From NCBI GenBank assembly GCA_002479765.1, contig DLOZ01000010.1, forward strand, positions 100,042-164,041: a stretch of DNA of 64,000 nt, written 5' to 3'. Source of the DNA: Sphingomonadales bacterium UBA7471. GTDB taxonomy: Bacteria; Pseudomonadota; Alphaproteobacteria; Sphingomonadales; Sphingomonadaceae. The notes under the pieces are model-generated. The model was not told the origin of the DNA. It saw only the letters and a program-made list of their open reading frames with translations, and did not search any database. Position numbers and translations under genes: made by a program. Below are positions 8,470 to 17,633 of this stretch, piece by piece; the first letter of the stretch is position 1; each line of letters opens with the position of its first letter.

Positions 8470-10184
8470 CCGACGGCGATGAAGGCGACAATGGGCAACG
8501 GCAGACGGCGTTGATTGTCAGGCCCCAAGGCGCGGGCCAAAATCTTCTTGAGCGGTTGTCTCTCGAATTTTACAAATTAACATGGCGCACGCCGCTGCAT
8601 AGCGGCAGGCTCACGGGCAAGGTTCCCATGCGCTTGCTCGCGGTGCCGAACGATCCCCTAAAAGGCGATGCCGGGCGCGGGCAGGCGCTGCGCATGGGCA
8701 AATTCCATTATCAGGGTTTTGAACAGGCGTTCGACGGGTTGGATTATGACACGCTCGCGCTTCAGCCGTCGCTGACCGACTATATTCACCGATTTGCTTG
8801 GTTGCGCGATCTGTCCGCGGCGACCAATCGCGGCGAAGGTGCACCGGTTGCAGCGCAAATTGCCGATGCATGGTTGCTGGCCAATGGCATGAAAACGCGT
8901 GAGCCGGCATGGCGCGTCGACAATTGTGCGTGGCGCTTGATGAATATGGCAGCGGGCTCGCCGTTTCTGCTCAGCAGTGCGGACCCCATTTACCGTGCGC
9001 GCGTGATCAATCATTTCGCCCGGGTTGCGCGCCATCTCGATCAAACAGCCCCGCGTGCGCAAAGCCATTTCGGCAAGACCGTGGGCTGGGCAGGCGTCGT
9101 CGCGGCATCGCTTTTGTTGCCAGAGGGCAAGGTGCGCCGCGCCGTTGGCGAGAACGGCTTGGCTGAATCGCTGCGGGCGACCATTTTCCCCGACGGCGGC
9201 GTGGTGTCGCGCTCACCCGTTCAACTTATGGAATTGATCGGCCTGCTCAGCCTGCTCAAGCAATGCTATTCGGCGCGCAACGAGATGGTGCCTATATTCC
9301 TGCTCGAAGCGCTCGGACGGGCCGTGCCCGCGTTGCTTGGCCTCACCCATGCCGATGGCGGCCTTGGCGCGTGGCAAGGGTCAGCGCATATGGGTGCGGA
9401 ACATATCGATGCGCTGGTGGCGGCCAGCGAAGTGCGCGCACGACCACATCGGCAAGCGCTCGATTGGGGCTATCAGCGCGTTTCGGCGGGTAAGTCCGTG
9501 CTGCTGCTGGATGCAGGTCCCCCGCCATTGGCGCGTCAGTCGGCGTCAGGCTGCGCCTCAACGCTTGCGTTTGAATTGTCGCACGGTGGACAGCGCGTGA
9601 TTGTGAACTGTGGTGGCGCGGCGCTTGTCGGCGCAACGATACCCGCTGCGTTGGCGCGCGGGCTTCGGACCACGGCGGCGCACTCGACATTATGCATGAA
9701 TGATACCAACTCGACGGCCATCCTGCCCGGCGGCCAGCTGGGCAAAGGTGTTGTTGAAGTGGGGATCGAACGCCGCGATATTGATCAAGCGACCCGTATT
9801 GAGGCCAGCCATGACGGTTATGTCCGGAATTTTGGCTATAGTCACACGCGATTGTTGATCCTGAGTTCCAATGGCATGGATTTGCGCGGCGAAGACACTT
9901 TGCTGCCCCGGGACAAACCTAAAGAAGGCGTGCCGGTGCATATCCGGTTTCACCTTGGCCCCGAAATCGAAATCGTCACTTCCGATAGTCCACAAGCGGT
10001 GTTTTTGCGGATGGCCGACGGCAGCAATTGGGCATTTATGGCATCTGACGGTCAATTATCTGTGGATGACAGTCTTTGGGTTGACCAAAATGGTCGTCCC
10101 CACCCCACCCGCCAACTTGTGATTGCCACGGACACTGGTACAGGCGGCCTCACCATCGGCTGGCAGCTCCGCCATTTAGGATAA
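8466..10184 (+). CDS. Heparinase II/III-family protein
   Basis: A 572-residue protein with the two-part layout of the heparinase II/III family: an alpha-helical toroid-like N-terminal half (about residues 40-310, including GKTVGWAGVVAASLLL) and a beta-sandwich C-terminal half (about residues 320-570, with TLAFELSHGGQRVIVNCGG and RTTAAHSTLCMNDTNS). Family enzymes are polysaccharide lyases acting on uronate-containing chains. No signal peptide is obvious at the N-terminus, which is odd for a lyase acting on external glycans. Its conserved-looking place between rpe and purH suggests a housekeeping or envelope role rather than heparin use. The substrate is unknown. Confidence 0.82.
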   Translation: MTDGDEGDNGQRQTALIVRPQGAGQNLLERLSLEFYKLTWRTPLHSGRLTGKVPMRLLAVPNDPLKGDAGRGQALRMGKFHYQGFEQAFDGLDYDTLALQPSLTDYIHRFAWLRDLSAATNRGEGAPVAAQIADAWLLANGMKTREPAWRVDNCAWRLMNMAAGSPFLLSSADPIYRARVINHFARVARHLDQTAPRAQSHFGKTVGWAGVVAASLLLPEGKVRRAVGENGLAESLRATIFPDGGVVSRSPVQLMELIGLLSLLKQCYSARNEMVPIFLLEALGRAVPALLGLTHADGGLGAWQGSAHMGAEHIDALVAASEVRARPHRQALDWGYQRVSAGKSVLLLDAGPPPLARQSASGCASTLAFELSHGGQRVIVNCGGAALVGATIPAALARGLRTTAAHSTLCMNDTNSTAILPGGQLGKGVVEVGIERRDIDQATRIEASHDGYVRNFGYSHTRLLILSSNGMDLRGEDTLLPRDKPKEGVPVHIRFHLGPEIEIVTSDSPQAVFLRMADGSNWAFMASDGQLSVDDSLWVDQNGRPHPTRQLVIATDTGTGGLTIGWQLRHLG

Positions 10185-10188
10185 ATTT

Positions 10189-11778
10189 ATGCAAGACGTC
10201 GTCATTAAGCGTGCCCTACTGTCCGTTTCGGACAAGGCGGGATTGGTTGAACTTGGACATGCTTTGGCCGCGCGCCATGTCGAACTGGTCTCCACCGGTG
10301 GTACCGCCAAGACGCTGCGTGATGCAGGGCTTCAGGTGAAGGACATTAGCGAGCTTACAGGCTTTCCCGAAATGATGGACGGCCGCGTCAAAACGCTGCA
10401 TCCCAAAGTGCATGGCGGATTGCTTGCAGTGCGCGACAATGCCGAACACGCGGCGTCGATGAAGGAACATGACATTGGCGCAATCGACCTTGTTGTCGTG
10501 AACCTTTATCCCTTTGCGCAAACCGTCGCCAAAGGCGCGTCACGCGACGAAATTATCGAGAATATCGACATTGGTGGACCGTCGATGGTGCGCAGCGCCG
10601 CGAAGAACCACGCATATGTCACGATCCTGACCGACCCATCCGATTACGATAATCTGATCGCGGAGTTGGAAGAAAGCGGCGGCAAAACAAGCTATGACTT
10701 CCGCCGTAAATGTGCGGCCAAAGCCTATTCGGCGACCGCAGCATATGACAGCATGATCAGCCAATGGTTCGCGTTTGCGGATCAGCAGCAGCTATTCCCC
10801 GATATGCTTGCGGTGAACGGAAATCGCGAAACCGAATTGCGCTATGGCGAAAACCCGCATCAGCGCGCGGCACTGTATGTGCCCGTCGGTCCGCATGGAT
10901 CGGGGATTGCCCAAGCCGAACAGGTGCAGGGCAAAGAACTGTCCTATAATAATTATAACGACGCTGATGCGGCACTGGAACTGGTCAGCGAGTTTCGCGA
11001 CGGACCGCCTACCGTCGTCATCGTCAAGCACGCCAACCCCTGCGGTGTGGCAACGGGCGAAACCTTAATCGACGCGTACCGCGCGGCGCTCGAGTGCGAC
11101 AGCGTGTCGGCATTTGGCGGTATTGTTGCGGTTAACCGCCCGCTAGATGGTGCTACTGCGGAAGCCATTACCGAGATATTCACCGAAGTCGTTGCCGCGC
11201 CATCGGCGGATGATGCCGCAAAGGCGGTGTTCGCAAAGAAAAAGAATCTGCGGCTTTTGTTGACGGGCGATCTGCCCGATCCAAAACGCGGCGGCTTGTC
11301 GATTAAACCGATCACGGGCGGTCTTTTGGTGCAGTCGCGTGATAACGGCCATGTTGCCGACAGCGATTTCAAGGTTGTGACCAAGCGTGCACCATCGGTG
11401 CAGGAACTGGCCGACTGCCGCTTTGCCTGGACCGTGGCCAAGCATGTAAAGTCGAATGCCATTGTCTATGCCAAGGATGGCGCAACCGCGGGTATTGGCG
11501 CAGGGCAAATGAACCGACGCGACAGCGCGCGGATTGCCGCGATTAAGGCAACCGAAGCCGCCGAAACTTACGGTTGGGCAACGCCGCGCACCGTTGGATC
11601 GGCAGTCGCCTCAGATGCGTTTTTCCCGTTTGCAGATGGCTTGCTGGCTGCCGCGGAAGCGGGGGCAACGGCCGTCATTCAACCGGGCGGATCAATGCGG
11701 GATGACGAAGTGATTGCCGCTGCCGACGCGGCTGGTTTGGCCATGGTCTTCACCGGCATGCGCCACTTCCGACATTGA
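10189..11778 (+). CDS. purH: AICAR formyltransferase / IMP cyclohydrolase
   Basis: A 529-residue bifunctional enzyme that carries out the last two steps of purine biosynthesis: formylation of AICAR and ring closure to IMP. The N-terminal MGS-like IMP cyclohydrolase domain (about residues 1-150) shows STGGTAKTLRDAG and GRVKTLHPKVHGG; the C-terminal transformylase domain carries RYGENPHQ, the KHANPCG segment with the catalytic Lys-His pair, and SNAIVYAKDG. AGGATAA lies just upstream of the ATG, four bases after the heparinase-like stop. It ends a plus-strand run and is followed by a large palindrome that probably ends transcription. Confidence 0.97.
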   Translation: MQDVVIKRALLSVSDKAGLVELGHALAARHVELVSTGGTAKTLRDAGLQVKDISELTGFPEMMDGRVKTLHPKVHGGLLAVRDNAEHAASMKEHDIGAIDLVVVNLYPFAQTVAKGASRDEIIENIDIGGPSMVRSAAKNHAYVTILTDPSDYDNLIAELEESGGKTSYDFRRKCAAKAYSATAAYDSMISQWFAFADQQQLFPDMLAVNGNRETELRYGENPHQRAALYVPVGPHGSGIAQAEQVQGKELSYNNYNDADAALELVSEFRDGPPTVVIVKHANPCGVATGETLIDAYRAALECDSVSAFGGIVAVNRPLDGATAEAITEIFTEVVAAPSADDAAKAVFAKKKNLRLLLTGDLPDPKRGGLSIKPITGGLLVQSRDNGHVADSDFKVVTKRAPSVQELADCRFAWTVAKHVKSNAIVYAKDGATAGIGAGQMNRRDSARIAAIKATEAAETYGWATPRTVGSAVASDAFFPFADGLLAAAEAGATAVIQPGGSMRDDEVIAAADAAGLAMVFTGMRHFRH

Positions 11779-11790
11779 TAAAAATAGCGA

Positions 11791-11865
11791 CGCGTCATCC
11801 TGAACTTGTTTCAGGATAACGCGCTACGTTTGTTTGCTATCCTGAAACAAGTTCAGGATGACGCG
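11791..11865. repeat. REP-like double palindrome between convergent genes
   Basis: Two perfectly complementary 28-base arms lie at 11791-11818 and 11838-11865, separated by a 19-base loop. Each arm is itself a small palindrome: ATCCTGAA and TTCAGGAT around a 5-base core (CTTGT on the left, ACAAG on the right). It fills the space between convergent purH and the helicase gene, so it probably acts as a bidirectional terminator or mRNA 3'-end stabiliser. The palindrome-of-palindromes form resembles BIME/REP elements spread by TnpA-REP-type transposases. Confidence 0.75.
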
Positions 11866-11876
11866 CTGGAGTCACA

Positions 11877-13406
11877 TTACCCAGCGCGTTTCACGGAACC
11901 TCGGTAGTTTTTGTTACCGCCCTTTTTGGGGCCATAGTTCCGCGCTGGCGCGCCGGGATCGCGACGGTTTTCGCTGCGCGCGGCAAATGCACGGTCGGCG
12001 GTAGGACGACGGTCACCGCTTGCGGCATTGTCATTGCGTGGACGCGCATCGCGGCTGCCGTCACGCGGTCCGATGGCTGGTTGCCATCCACCTTGTGGTG
12101 CATGCGTCCGGTTACGGGTTTCGCCGTTCAAGCCAGTGCCGCCATTGTTGCCGCCCAATTTCTTGCCAGCATAGTTCGTACGACCGCCACCGGGTTGACC
12201 GCCACCGCGACCGCCACGGGCCTGTTGCGGTTTCTTGTCGGCAACGGGGGGTGGCAATGCGGCAACAGCCGCACGGAAGCCTTCAGGAAGACCAAGCGTC
12301 ATGGCGCGCACGCCCGTCAGACGCTCAATATCCTTCATATAGCCACGCTCATCACCCGCAACGAAGCTCATCGCGATGCCTTCACGGCCCGCACGCGCGG
12401 TACGGCCGATGCGGTGCACATATTGTTCAGGCACATTGGGCAGTTCAAAGTTGAACACATGGCTTACACCGGGAACGTCAATGCCGCGCGCGGCAATATC
12501 GGTTGCGACGAGGATTTTGATCTTGCCGTCACGAAATGCCTGCAACGCAGCGGTACGCTGGCCCTGGCTTTTGTTACCGTGAATGGCGGCGGATTGGATG
12601 CCAGCACCAGCAAGCCCACGCACAACGCGATCCGCGCCGTGCTTGGTGCGCGTGAACACAAGTGCACGGTCAATCTCTTCGCTTTGCAACTTGAGCGTTA
12701 GCAAAGTCTGCTTTTCGCGCTGTTCGACAAAGGTCACGAATTGCTCAACGCGCTCTGCAGTGGTGGACGCAGGTGCAACCGACACACGAACAGGGTTGTT
12801 GAGGAAGCGGTTGCCCAATTCAGCAATCGCCTTTGGCATGGTGGCCGAGAAGAACAATGTCTGACGCTGCTTTGGCAGCAATTGGTCAATACGCTTCAAT
12901 GCGTGGATGAAACCAAGGTCCATCATCTGGTCCGCTTCATCGAGAACGAAGATTTCGACGTCCTTCAATGTCACCGCGCGTTGCTCGATCAAGTCGATCA
13001 GACGGCCCGGTGTCGCGACCAGAATATCAACGCCGCCAGCAAGACGTTTTTTCTGGCTGAAAATCGGCATGCCGCCAAAGACGCAATCCACCTTCAGGCC
13101 AAGGAATTTGCCGTAAGTGCGGAAGCTGTCGGCGATCTGCGCCGCAAGTTCGCGGGTTGGCGACAGCACCAGCATACGGCAGCTATATTGCTGGCGCGCT
13201 TTTGGTTTCGTTGCGAAATGGTGCAGCGATGGCAAAGCAAACGCCGCAGTCTTGCCGGTTCCGGTCTGTGCGATGCCGCACAGGTCGCGGCCTTGCAGCA
13301 ATGGCGGGATCGACTGTTGCTGGATTGGCGTTGGGGTATCATATCCAGCCGCTTCAAGCGCCTTAAGGATAGATTGGGCAAGGCCCAGGTCTTGGAAAAA
13401 AGACAT
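11877..13406 (-). CDS. rhlE: DEAD-box ATP-dependent RNA helicase, RhlE type
   Basis: A 509-residue DEAD-box helicase with the canonical motif set: Q-motif TPTPIQQQSI, Walker A AQTGTGKT (46-53), DEAD within VLDEADQMMD, SAT within FFSATMP, and HRIGRTARAG. After about residue 385 the protein becomes a long basic, disordered tail rich in Gly, Arg and Asn with RGG-like clusters (ARGGRGGG), a typical RNA-binding extension of RhlE/DeaD relatives in ribosome assembly and cold adaptation. The start at 13406 (MSFFQDLGL) is the family start; the open frame continues 23 codons further but without homology. About 400 bases separate it from the divergent oxidoreductase gene, leaving room for a long 5' leader. 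Confidence 0.92.
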   Translation of the reverse strand: MSFFQDLGLAQSILKALEAAGYDTPTPIQQQSIPPLLQGRDLCGIAQTGTGKTAAFALPSLHHFATKPKARQQYSCRMLVLSPTRELAAQIADSFRTYGKFLGLKVDCVFGGMPIFSQKKRLAGGVDILVATPGRLIDLIEQRAVTLKDVEIFVLDEADQMMDLGFIHALKRIDQLLPKQRQTLFFSATMPKAIAELGNRFLNNPVRVSVAPASTTAERVEQFVTFVEQREKQTLLTLKLQSEEIDRALVFTRTKHGADRVVRGLAGAGIQSAAIHGNKSQGQRTAALQAFRDGKIKILVATDIAARGIDVPGVSHVFNFELPNVPEQYVHRIGRTARAGREGIAMSFVAGDERGYMKDIERLTGVRAMTLGLPEGFRAAVAALPPPVADKKPQQARGGRGGGQPGGGRTNYAGKKLGGNNGGTGLNGETRNRTHAPQGGWQPAIGPRDGSRDARPRNDNAASGDRRPTADRAFAARSENRRDPGAPARNYGPKKGGNKNYRGSVKRAG

Positions 13407-13803
13407 ATTTATACTTTCAAATAGTCGTCGCAGCCCCATGATGCAGATCCTTGAAACAGGACCGCACGGGCGCAACAGCAGGTGTTCGGGAGCAGCTTAT
13501 GCTGACCCGTTGGAAACAACCCTGCGTGATATGGGAAGCCTCTAAGCTTACGCATCTTGTTCGATTGGCGAGGCCACTTGTTGCGGCCCTCACGCTGCCA
13601 ATACTGCGGCGGTATCGTCCGCTCGCCTCATGCGCTTGGCGGCCTATTGGCTTAATGGGGCAGCAAACGCAAGTTATTTGTGCTTTCGCGCAATAATCAG
13701 TCGTGACAGCCTTGCGCATAACGACGGTGCGTAACGCCCCGTTAACCATCTATTAGGGCATTTCGTTCACTGATTTCCCCAGAGCTTCTCTATCGGGGTA
13801 TTT
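13407..13803. promoter_or_regulatory. 397-base divergent intergenic region
   Basis: No credible gene lies here: the open frames inside have no family resemblance and no good ribosome binding sites. It must hold the promoter and 5' leader of the helicase gene (minus strand) and the promoter of the 13804 operon (plus strand). One motif is noticeable: TTAA at 13742-13745, seven bases, then TTAG at 13753-13756, close to the TTAA-N7-TTAA sites bound by the alphaproteobacterial regulator CtrA. That match is imperfect and may be chance. Confidence 0.45.
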
Positions 13804-15390
13804 ATGGCAGTGCAGGACCAGACAGCAGTAGACGTAGCAATCATCGGGGCAGGACCCGCCGGCCTAACCGCAGCCTATTTGCTGACGAAAAAAGGGTATA
13901 GCGTTACCGTCATTGAAAAAGACGAACATTATGTCGGCGGCATCAGCCGCACGGTTGAAGTGGATGGATATCGCTTTGATATCGGGGGCCACCGCTTTTT
14001 CTCCAAGTCGAAAGACGTTGTCGATTTGTGGAACGAGATTTTGCCCGACGATTTCATTCAACGTCCGCGCATGAGCCGGATATATTATGAAGGTAAATTT
14101 TACAGCTATCCGCTGCGCGCGTTTGAAGCCTTGTTCAACCTTGGCATTGTGCGGTCGACGCTGTGCATGGCGAGCTATGTGAAGGCCAAGGCCTTTCCGA
14201 ATAAAAATGTCCGCAGCTTTCAGGATTGGACGGTAAACCAGTTTGGTCACAAGCTGTTTTCGATCTTCTTCAAAACCTACACCGAAAAGGTGTGGGGCAT
14301 GCCGTGCGACGAAATGTCGGCCGATTGGGCCGCGCAGCGCATTAAGGGACTGAGCCTCGGCGCCGCAGTCGTTGACGGGCTCAAGCGGTCCTTGGGGCTG
14401 AATAAAAAGCCCAATGACGGCATGGAAACCAAAACATTGTTGGAGACATTCCGCTATCCGCGCCTTGGACCCGGAATGATGTGGGATGCAGCGCGCGACT
14501 TTGTCGTGGCGAAGGGTAACAGGGTGTTGATGGGCCATAGCTTTAAGCAACTCGCGCAGGATGCACATGGCGACTGGCGGATGTCGGCATCCAAAACCGA
14601 TGGCAGCGAGGCGGTGATTACCGCAAAGCATGTCATCAGCAGTGCACCGATGCGCGAGCTGTCGGCACGAATCCATCCGCTTCCGCAAACATCGCTGCAG
14701 GCGAATAACCTGCGCTATCGTGACTTTTTGACGGTGGCATTGATGATCCGCTCGGACGATTTGTTCCCGGACAACTGGATCTACATTCACGACAGCAAGG
14801 TGCAGGTTGGCCGCGTGCAAAACTTCCGCAGCTGGTCGCCCGAAATGGTACCCGACCCATCCATCGCGTGCGTTGGTCTTGAATATTTCTGCTTTGAAAA
14901 TGACGATCTGTGGACGTCAACCGATGCCGATTTGATTGAACTCGCCAAGACAGAAATGGCCATTCTCGGTTTGTGCAAAGCCGAAGATGTGGTTGGCGGC
15001 GCCGTTGTCCGCCAGGAAAAGGCATATCCAGTCTATGATGATGATTATGCCGCCAATGTCGAGGCGATGCGTAACGAACTGGAAACGCGTTATCCAACGC
15101 TCCACATGGTCGGGCGCAACGGTATGCACCGTTATAACAATCAGGACCACGCGATGATGACCGCCATGTTGACGGTCGAAAATATCGCCGCGGGAAGCCG
15201 CGTCTACAATATCTGGAACGTTAACGAAGACGCCGAATATCATGAAGCGGGCGACGAAGGCGAACAGCACGTGGTTGCGGCCAAAGTTACCGAAGACCAA
15301 GCCGCTGCGCTAACGTCGGAACGCGACGTACCAAAGCGCATCGCACCTATCGGCCAGCCTAACGCCGACGATATCAGCAGGGCAGCGTAA
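13804..15390 (+). CDS. NAD(P)/FAD-dependent oxidoreductase, UDP-galactopyranose mutase / amine oxidase-like
   Basis: A 528-residue flavoprotein. The N-terminal dinucleotide-binding motif is VAIIGAGPAGLTAAYLL (about residues 12-28), followed by an acidic residue at the strand end (VIEKDE) and the GGISRTVEVDGYRFDIGGH segment typical of the protoporphyrinogen oxidase, amine oxidase and UDP-galactopyranose mutase superfamily. The C-terminal FAD contact region includes HRYNNQDHAMMTAML (about residues 439-453). It heads an operon with a GtrA protein and a polytopic GT-C protein, so a role in making or modifying a sugar or polyprenyl-linked glycan precursor is plausible. A few bases past residue 500 encode an acidic/alanine-rich tail. 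The reaction is not known. Confidence 0.72.
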   Translation: MAVQDQTAVDVAIIGAGPAGLTAAYLLTKKGYSVTVIEKDEHYVGGISRTVEVDGYRFDIGGHRFFSKSKDVVDLWNEILPDDFIQRPRMSRIYYEGKFYSYPLRAFEALFNLGIVRSTLCMASYVKAKAFPNKNVRSFQDWTVNQFGHKLFSIFFKTYTEKVWGMPCDEMSADWAAQRIKGLSLGAAVVDGLKRSLGLNKKPNDGMETKTLLETFRYPRLGPGMMWDAARDFVVAKGNRVLMGHSFKQLAQDAHGDWRMSASKTDGSEAVITAKHVISSAPMRELSARIHPLPQTSLQANNLRYRDFLTVALMIRSDDLFPDNWIYIHDSKVQVGRVQNFRSWSPEMVPDPSIACVGLEYFCFENDDLWTSTDADLIELAKTEMAILGLCKAEDVVGGAVVRQEKAYPVYDDDYAANVEAMRNELETRYPTLHMVGRNGMHRYNNQDHAMMTAMLTVENIAAGSRVYNIWNVNEDAEYHEAGDEGEQHVVAAKVTEDQAAALTSERDVPKRIAPIGQPNADDISRAA

Positions 15391-15453
15391 GGAGCATCAT
15401 GCCGGTGGCCAAGCTGCCTGCATGTTTGCGGAACCAATTCAGGGGGTGCGCGG

Positions 15454-15873
15454 GTGATTAAACTGGCTAACCGATTACGGGGCAATGTCTTCCTGCGTTA
15501 TGTCGCAGTCAGTATTGGTGCGCTTGCAACCGATATGATCGTCTTCCTGCTCTTGCTGGAAACAGGCATGCCCGGAACGGCGGCATCTGCTGTTGGTTAC
15601 TCGGTCGGCATATTCGCGCACTGGATTTTATCCAGCCGCAAGGTGTTCCACGATCGGGTTTCGAAAAAGGGAACTTTTGCACGCACGCAGCAAAAGGCGA
15701 TGTTTCTGGGTTCTGCCCTCCTTGGCCTTGTCCTGACGATCACTGTGGTTGGCGCGGGTACGGCATTGGGTATGGACCCGCGCGTTGCGAAAGTCGCCGC
15801 TATCGCGACGGCATTTGTGCTTACTTATCTGTTGCGCAACGTCGTCATTTTTCGGCAAGTGCCGGTGCAATAG
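15454..15873 (+). CDS. GtrA-family membrane protein (putative lipid-linked sugar flippase)
   Basis: A 139-residue protein with four predicted membrane helices (about residues 12-34, 40-60, 78-100 and 108-130). The start FLRYVAVSIGALATDMIVFLLLL and the ending of the fourth helix in NVVIFRQV match the GtrA family, small proteins thought to move undecaprenyl-phosphate-linked sugars across the inner membrane. The GTG at 15454 is preceded by AGGGGG. It lies 63 bases after the FAD oxidoreductase gene and two bases before the GT-C protein gene. This context points to delivery of a lipid-linked sugar to a periplasmic glycosyltransferase. Confidence 0.85.
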   Translation: MIKLANRLRGNVFLRYVAVSIGALATDMIVFLLLLETGMPGTAASAVGYSVGIFAHWILSSRKVFHDRVSKKGTFARTQQKAMFLGSALLGLVLTITVVGAGTALGMDPRVAKVAAIATAFVLTYLLRNVVIFRQVPVQ

Positions 15874-15875
15874 CC

Positions 15876-17633
15876 GTGGCGCGTTTTGTAGAACGACATT
15901 TTGCGTGGCTGATATTTGGCATTTGGGTGCTGCTATCCATTTACCTTGTTATCGGCGGCTGGCCCATCATTAGTTCGGGCAGCGGCTGGGACCCCGATGA
16001 CGAATTGCGCTTGGTCCAATTACGAGACTTTTTGAATGGCCAAAACTGGCTCGATAACCGGCAATACCGGCTGAATCTACCTGATGGCGCGCCGATGCAC
16101 TGGTCACGGCTCATTGAGCTGCCATTGGCCGCGATAACTTTATTGCTCACGCCTATGCTCGGTCAGACCGTTGCTGAAATAGCCGCATCGACTGCGGTGC
16201 CTTTGTTGCTGTTCGGCGCTATAATCATGCTTCTAGCCCGAACCGCGTGGCGTGTAGGTGGCGAACGTGCAGCCATTTCTGCAGCGATTATCACCGCAAT
16301 GTCCGTCCCGCTCAGCGTGCAATTGCGGCCAATGCGCATTGACCATCATGGCTGGCAAATCGCGATGGCGGTTTTGGCGCTGGCATCATTATTTTATGGA
16401 CATGCGCGTAAGGCGGGATTGGTTTTGGGGGTAGCTCTCGCGATATGGCTCCATATATCGCTCGAAGGCGCGCCAATGTCGGCGGCCTTTTTCCTTTTTC
16501 TGGGTTGGCAATGGCTAAATAAACCCGATGAATCAGCCCGTCTGTTCTGGACGATTAGCGCATTCGCCGTGTCGTCGCTGGTGCTGTTTTTTGGCACGCA
16601 GACGCAGGGCCTTGGCGCAGCAACATATTGCGATACGGTATCGCCGCCACATATATTGGCAATCGCCGCCGCCGCAGCGATCATGCTTCCGGGCCTGTTT
16701 ATTGCCCCCCAATCCAAGCTGGCGCGTGCCTTGATCATGGCTACTGCAGGGGGTGTCGCTGCTGCCGTACTCACGTTGCGCGCACCTGAATGTTTGAACG
16801 GTCCGTTCGGCACCCTTGATCCGCTCGTGCGTGAATATTGGTATGTGTATGTGAAAGAAGGGATGCCGATTTGGCATCAGGACCTGCCCACCATCGCGTT
16901 TGTTATAGCGGCACCAATTGCAGGACTTGTCAGCTGCTTAGTTCTGACCAGAAAAATGGACAAACCGGATCGGTCAAAATTATCGGTCATCGGCTTGTTC
17001 AGCCTATATGCGCTTGTCCTGTCGCTATTTGTTTCCCGAACAGCCTCGGTGGCTGCGGCCTATGCGGTAGTACCCGTCGCTGCACTTATTGCGCACATCT
17101 TTGGGTTATATCGGCAAAGCGGGGTGCCCAAGCTGCGCATTTTTTATGTCGCGGTCATGGTCTTTTTGATGGCGCCTGGGTCTTATGTATACGTCGTCCT
17201 CAATGTCGTGCCACAACTGAAGTCTGCCGATGACGCGCGTTCAGACGCGAGGCTGCACTCGTGCGAATCCGCGGAGTCGGTCGCAACATTATCAGATCTA
17301 CCGCGCGGACAATTTCTGGTTCCGCTTGATATAGCGCCAATGGTTCTGGTTCAAACCGCGCACAGCGTTTTGGCGAGCGGCCATCATCGCAATGAAAAAG
17401 CCATGCACGATCAAATCGAAATTTTCCGGTCGCACCCCGATGTTGCCAAGCAATTGATGACCGCACGCGGTATCAATTATCTTGCGGTCTGTCCTGATGA
17501 GGGGGAGCTTGATCGTTATGCCAAGAAACATCCGGCTGGCCTGTGGGGACAGATTGCCAAGGGAAATGTGCCGGAATGGCTTGAGCCGCTGCCCGCAAAA
17601 GGCAAGGGGATCATGGTCTGGCGCGTGCGTTAA
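15876..17633 (+). CDS. Polytopic membrane glycosyltransferase-like protein (GT-C, STT3-like motifs)
   Basis: A 585-residue protein with roughly 11-13 hydrophobic segments and a soluble C-terminal domain of about 130 residues. After the first helix, the loop GWDPDDELRLVQLRDFL, followed by LPDGAPMHWSRL, resembles the first periplasmic loop of STT3/AglB oligosaccharyltransferases, where an acidic pair binds the metal and a P-G-APxxW segment follows. A later MRIDHHGWQ (about residues 150-158) resembles the DHH motif in the same group. I do not see the WWDYG signature, so it is not a classic oligosaccharyltransferase. The GTG start follows gtrA by two bases. Its stop shares a TTAA with the stop of the convergent reductase gene. 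A lipid-linked sugar donor is inferred. Confidence 0.6.
   Translation: MARFVERHFAWLIFGIWVLLSIYLVIGGWPIISSGSGWDPDDELRLVQLRDFLNGQNWLDNRQYRLNLPDGAPMHWSRLIELPLAAITLLLTPMLGQTVAEIAASTAVPLLLFGAIIMLLARTAWRVGGERAAISAAIITAMSVPLSVQLRPMRIDHHGWQIAMAVLALASLFYGHARKAGLVLGVALAIWLHISLEGAPMSAAFFLFLGWQWLNKPDESARLFWTISAFAVSSLVLFFGTQTQGLGAATYCDTVSPPHILAIAAAAAIMLPGLFIAPQSKLARALIMATAGGVAAAVLTLRAPECLNGPFGTLDPLVREYWYVYVKEGMPIWHQDLPTIAFVIAAPIAGLVSCLVLTRKMDKPDRSKLSVIGLFSLYALVLSLFVSRTASVAAAYAVVPVAALIAHIFGLYRQSGVPKLRIFYVAVMVFLMAPGSYVYVVLNVVPQLKSADDARSDARLHSCESAESVATLSDLPRGQFLVPLDIAPMVLVQTAHSVLASGHHRNEKAMHDQIEIFRSHPDVAKQLMTARGINYLAVCPDEGELDRYAKKHPAGLWGQIAKGNVPEWLEPLPAKGKGIMVWRVR

Noticed and set aside
8466..10184. Heparinase-like gene as a sign of a polysaccharide utilisation locus
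   Set aside because: No SusC/D-like, sulfatase, glycosidase or transporter genes accompany it; it is packed between rpe and purH.
13417..13749. Small frames in the gap between rhlE and the FAD oxidoreductase gene
   Set aside because: They lack ribosome binding sites and recognisable families.
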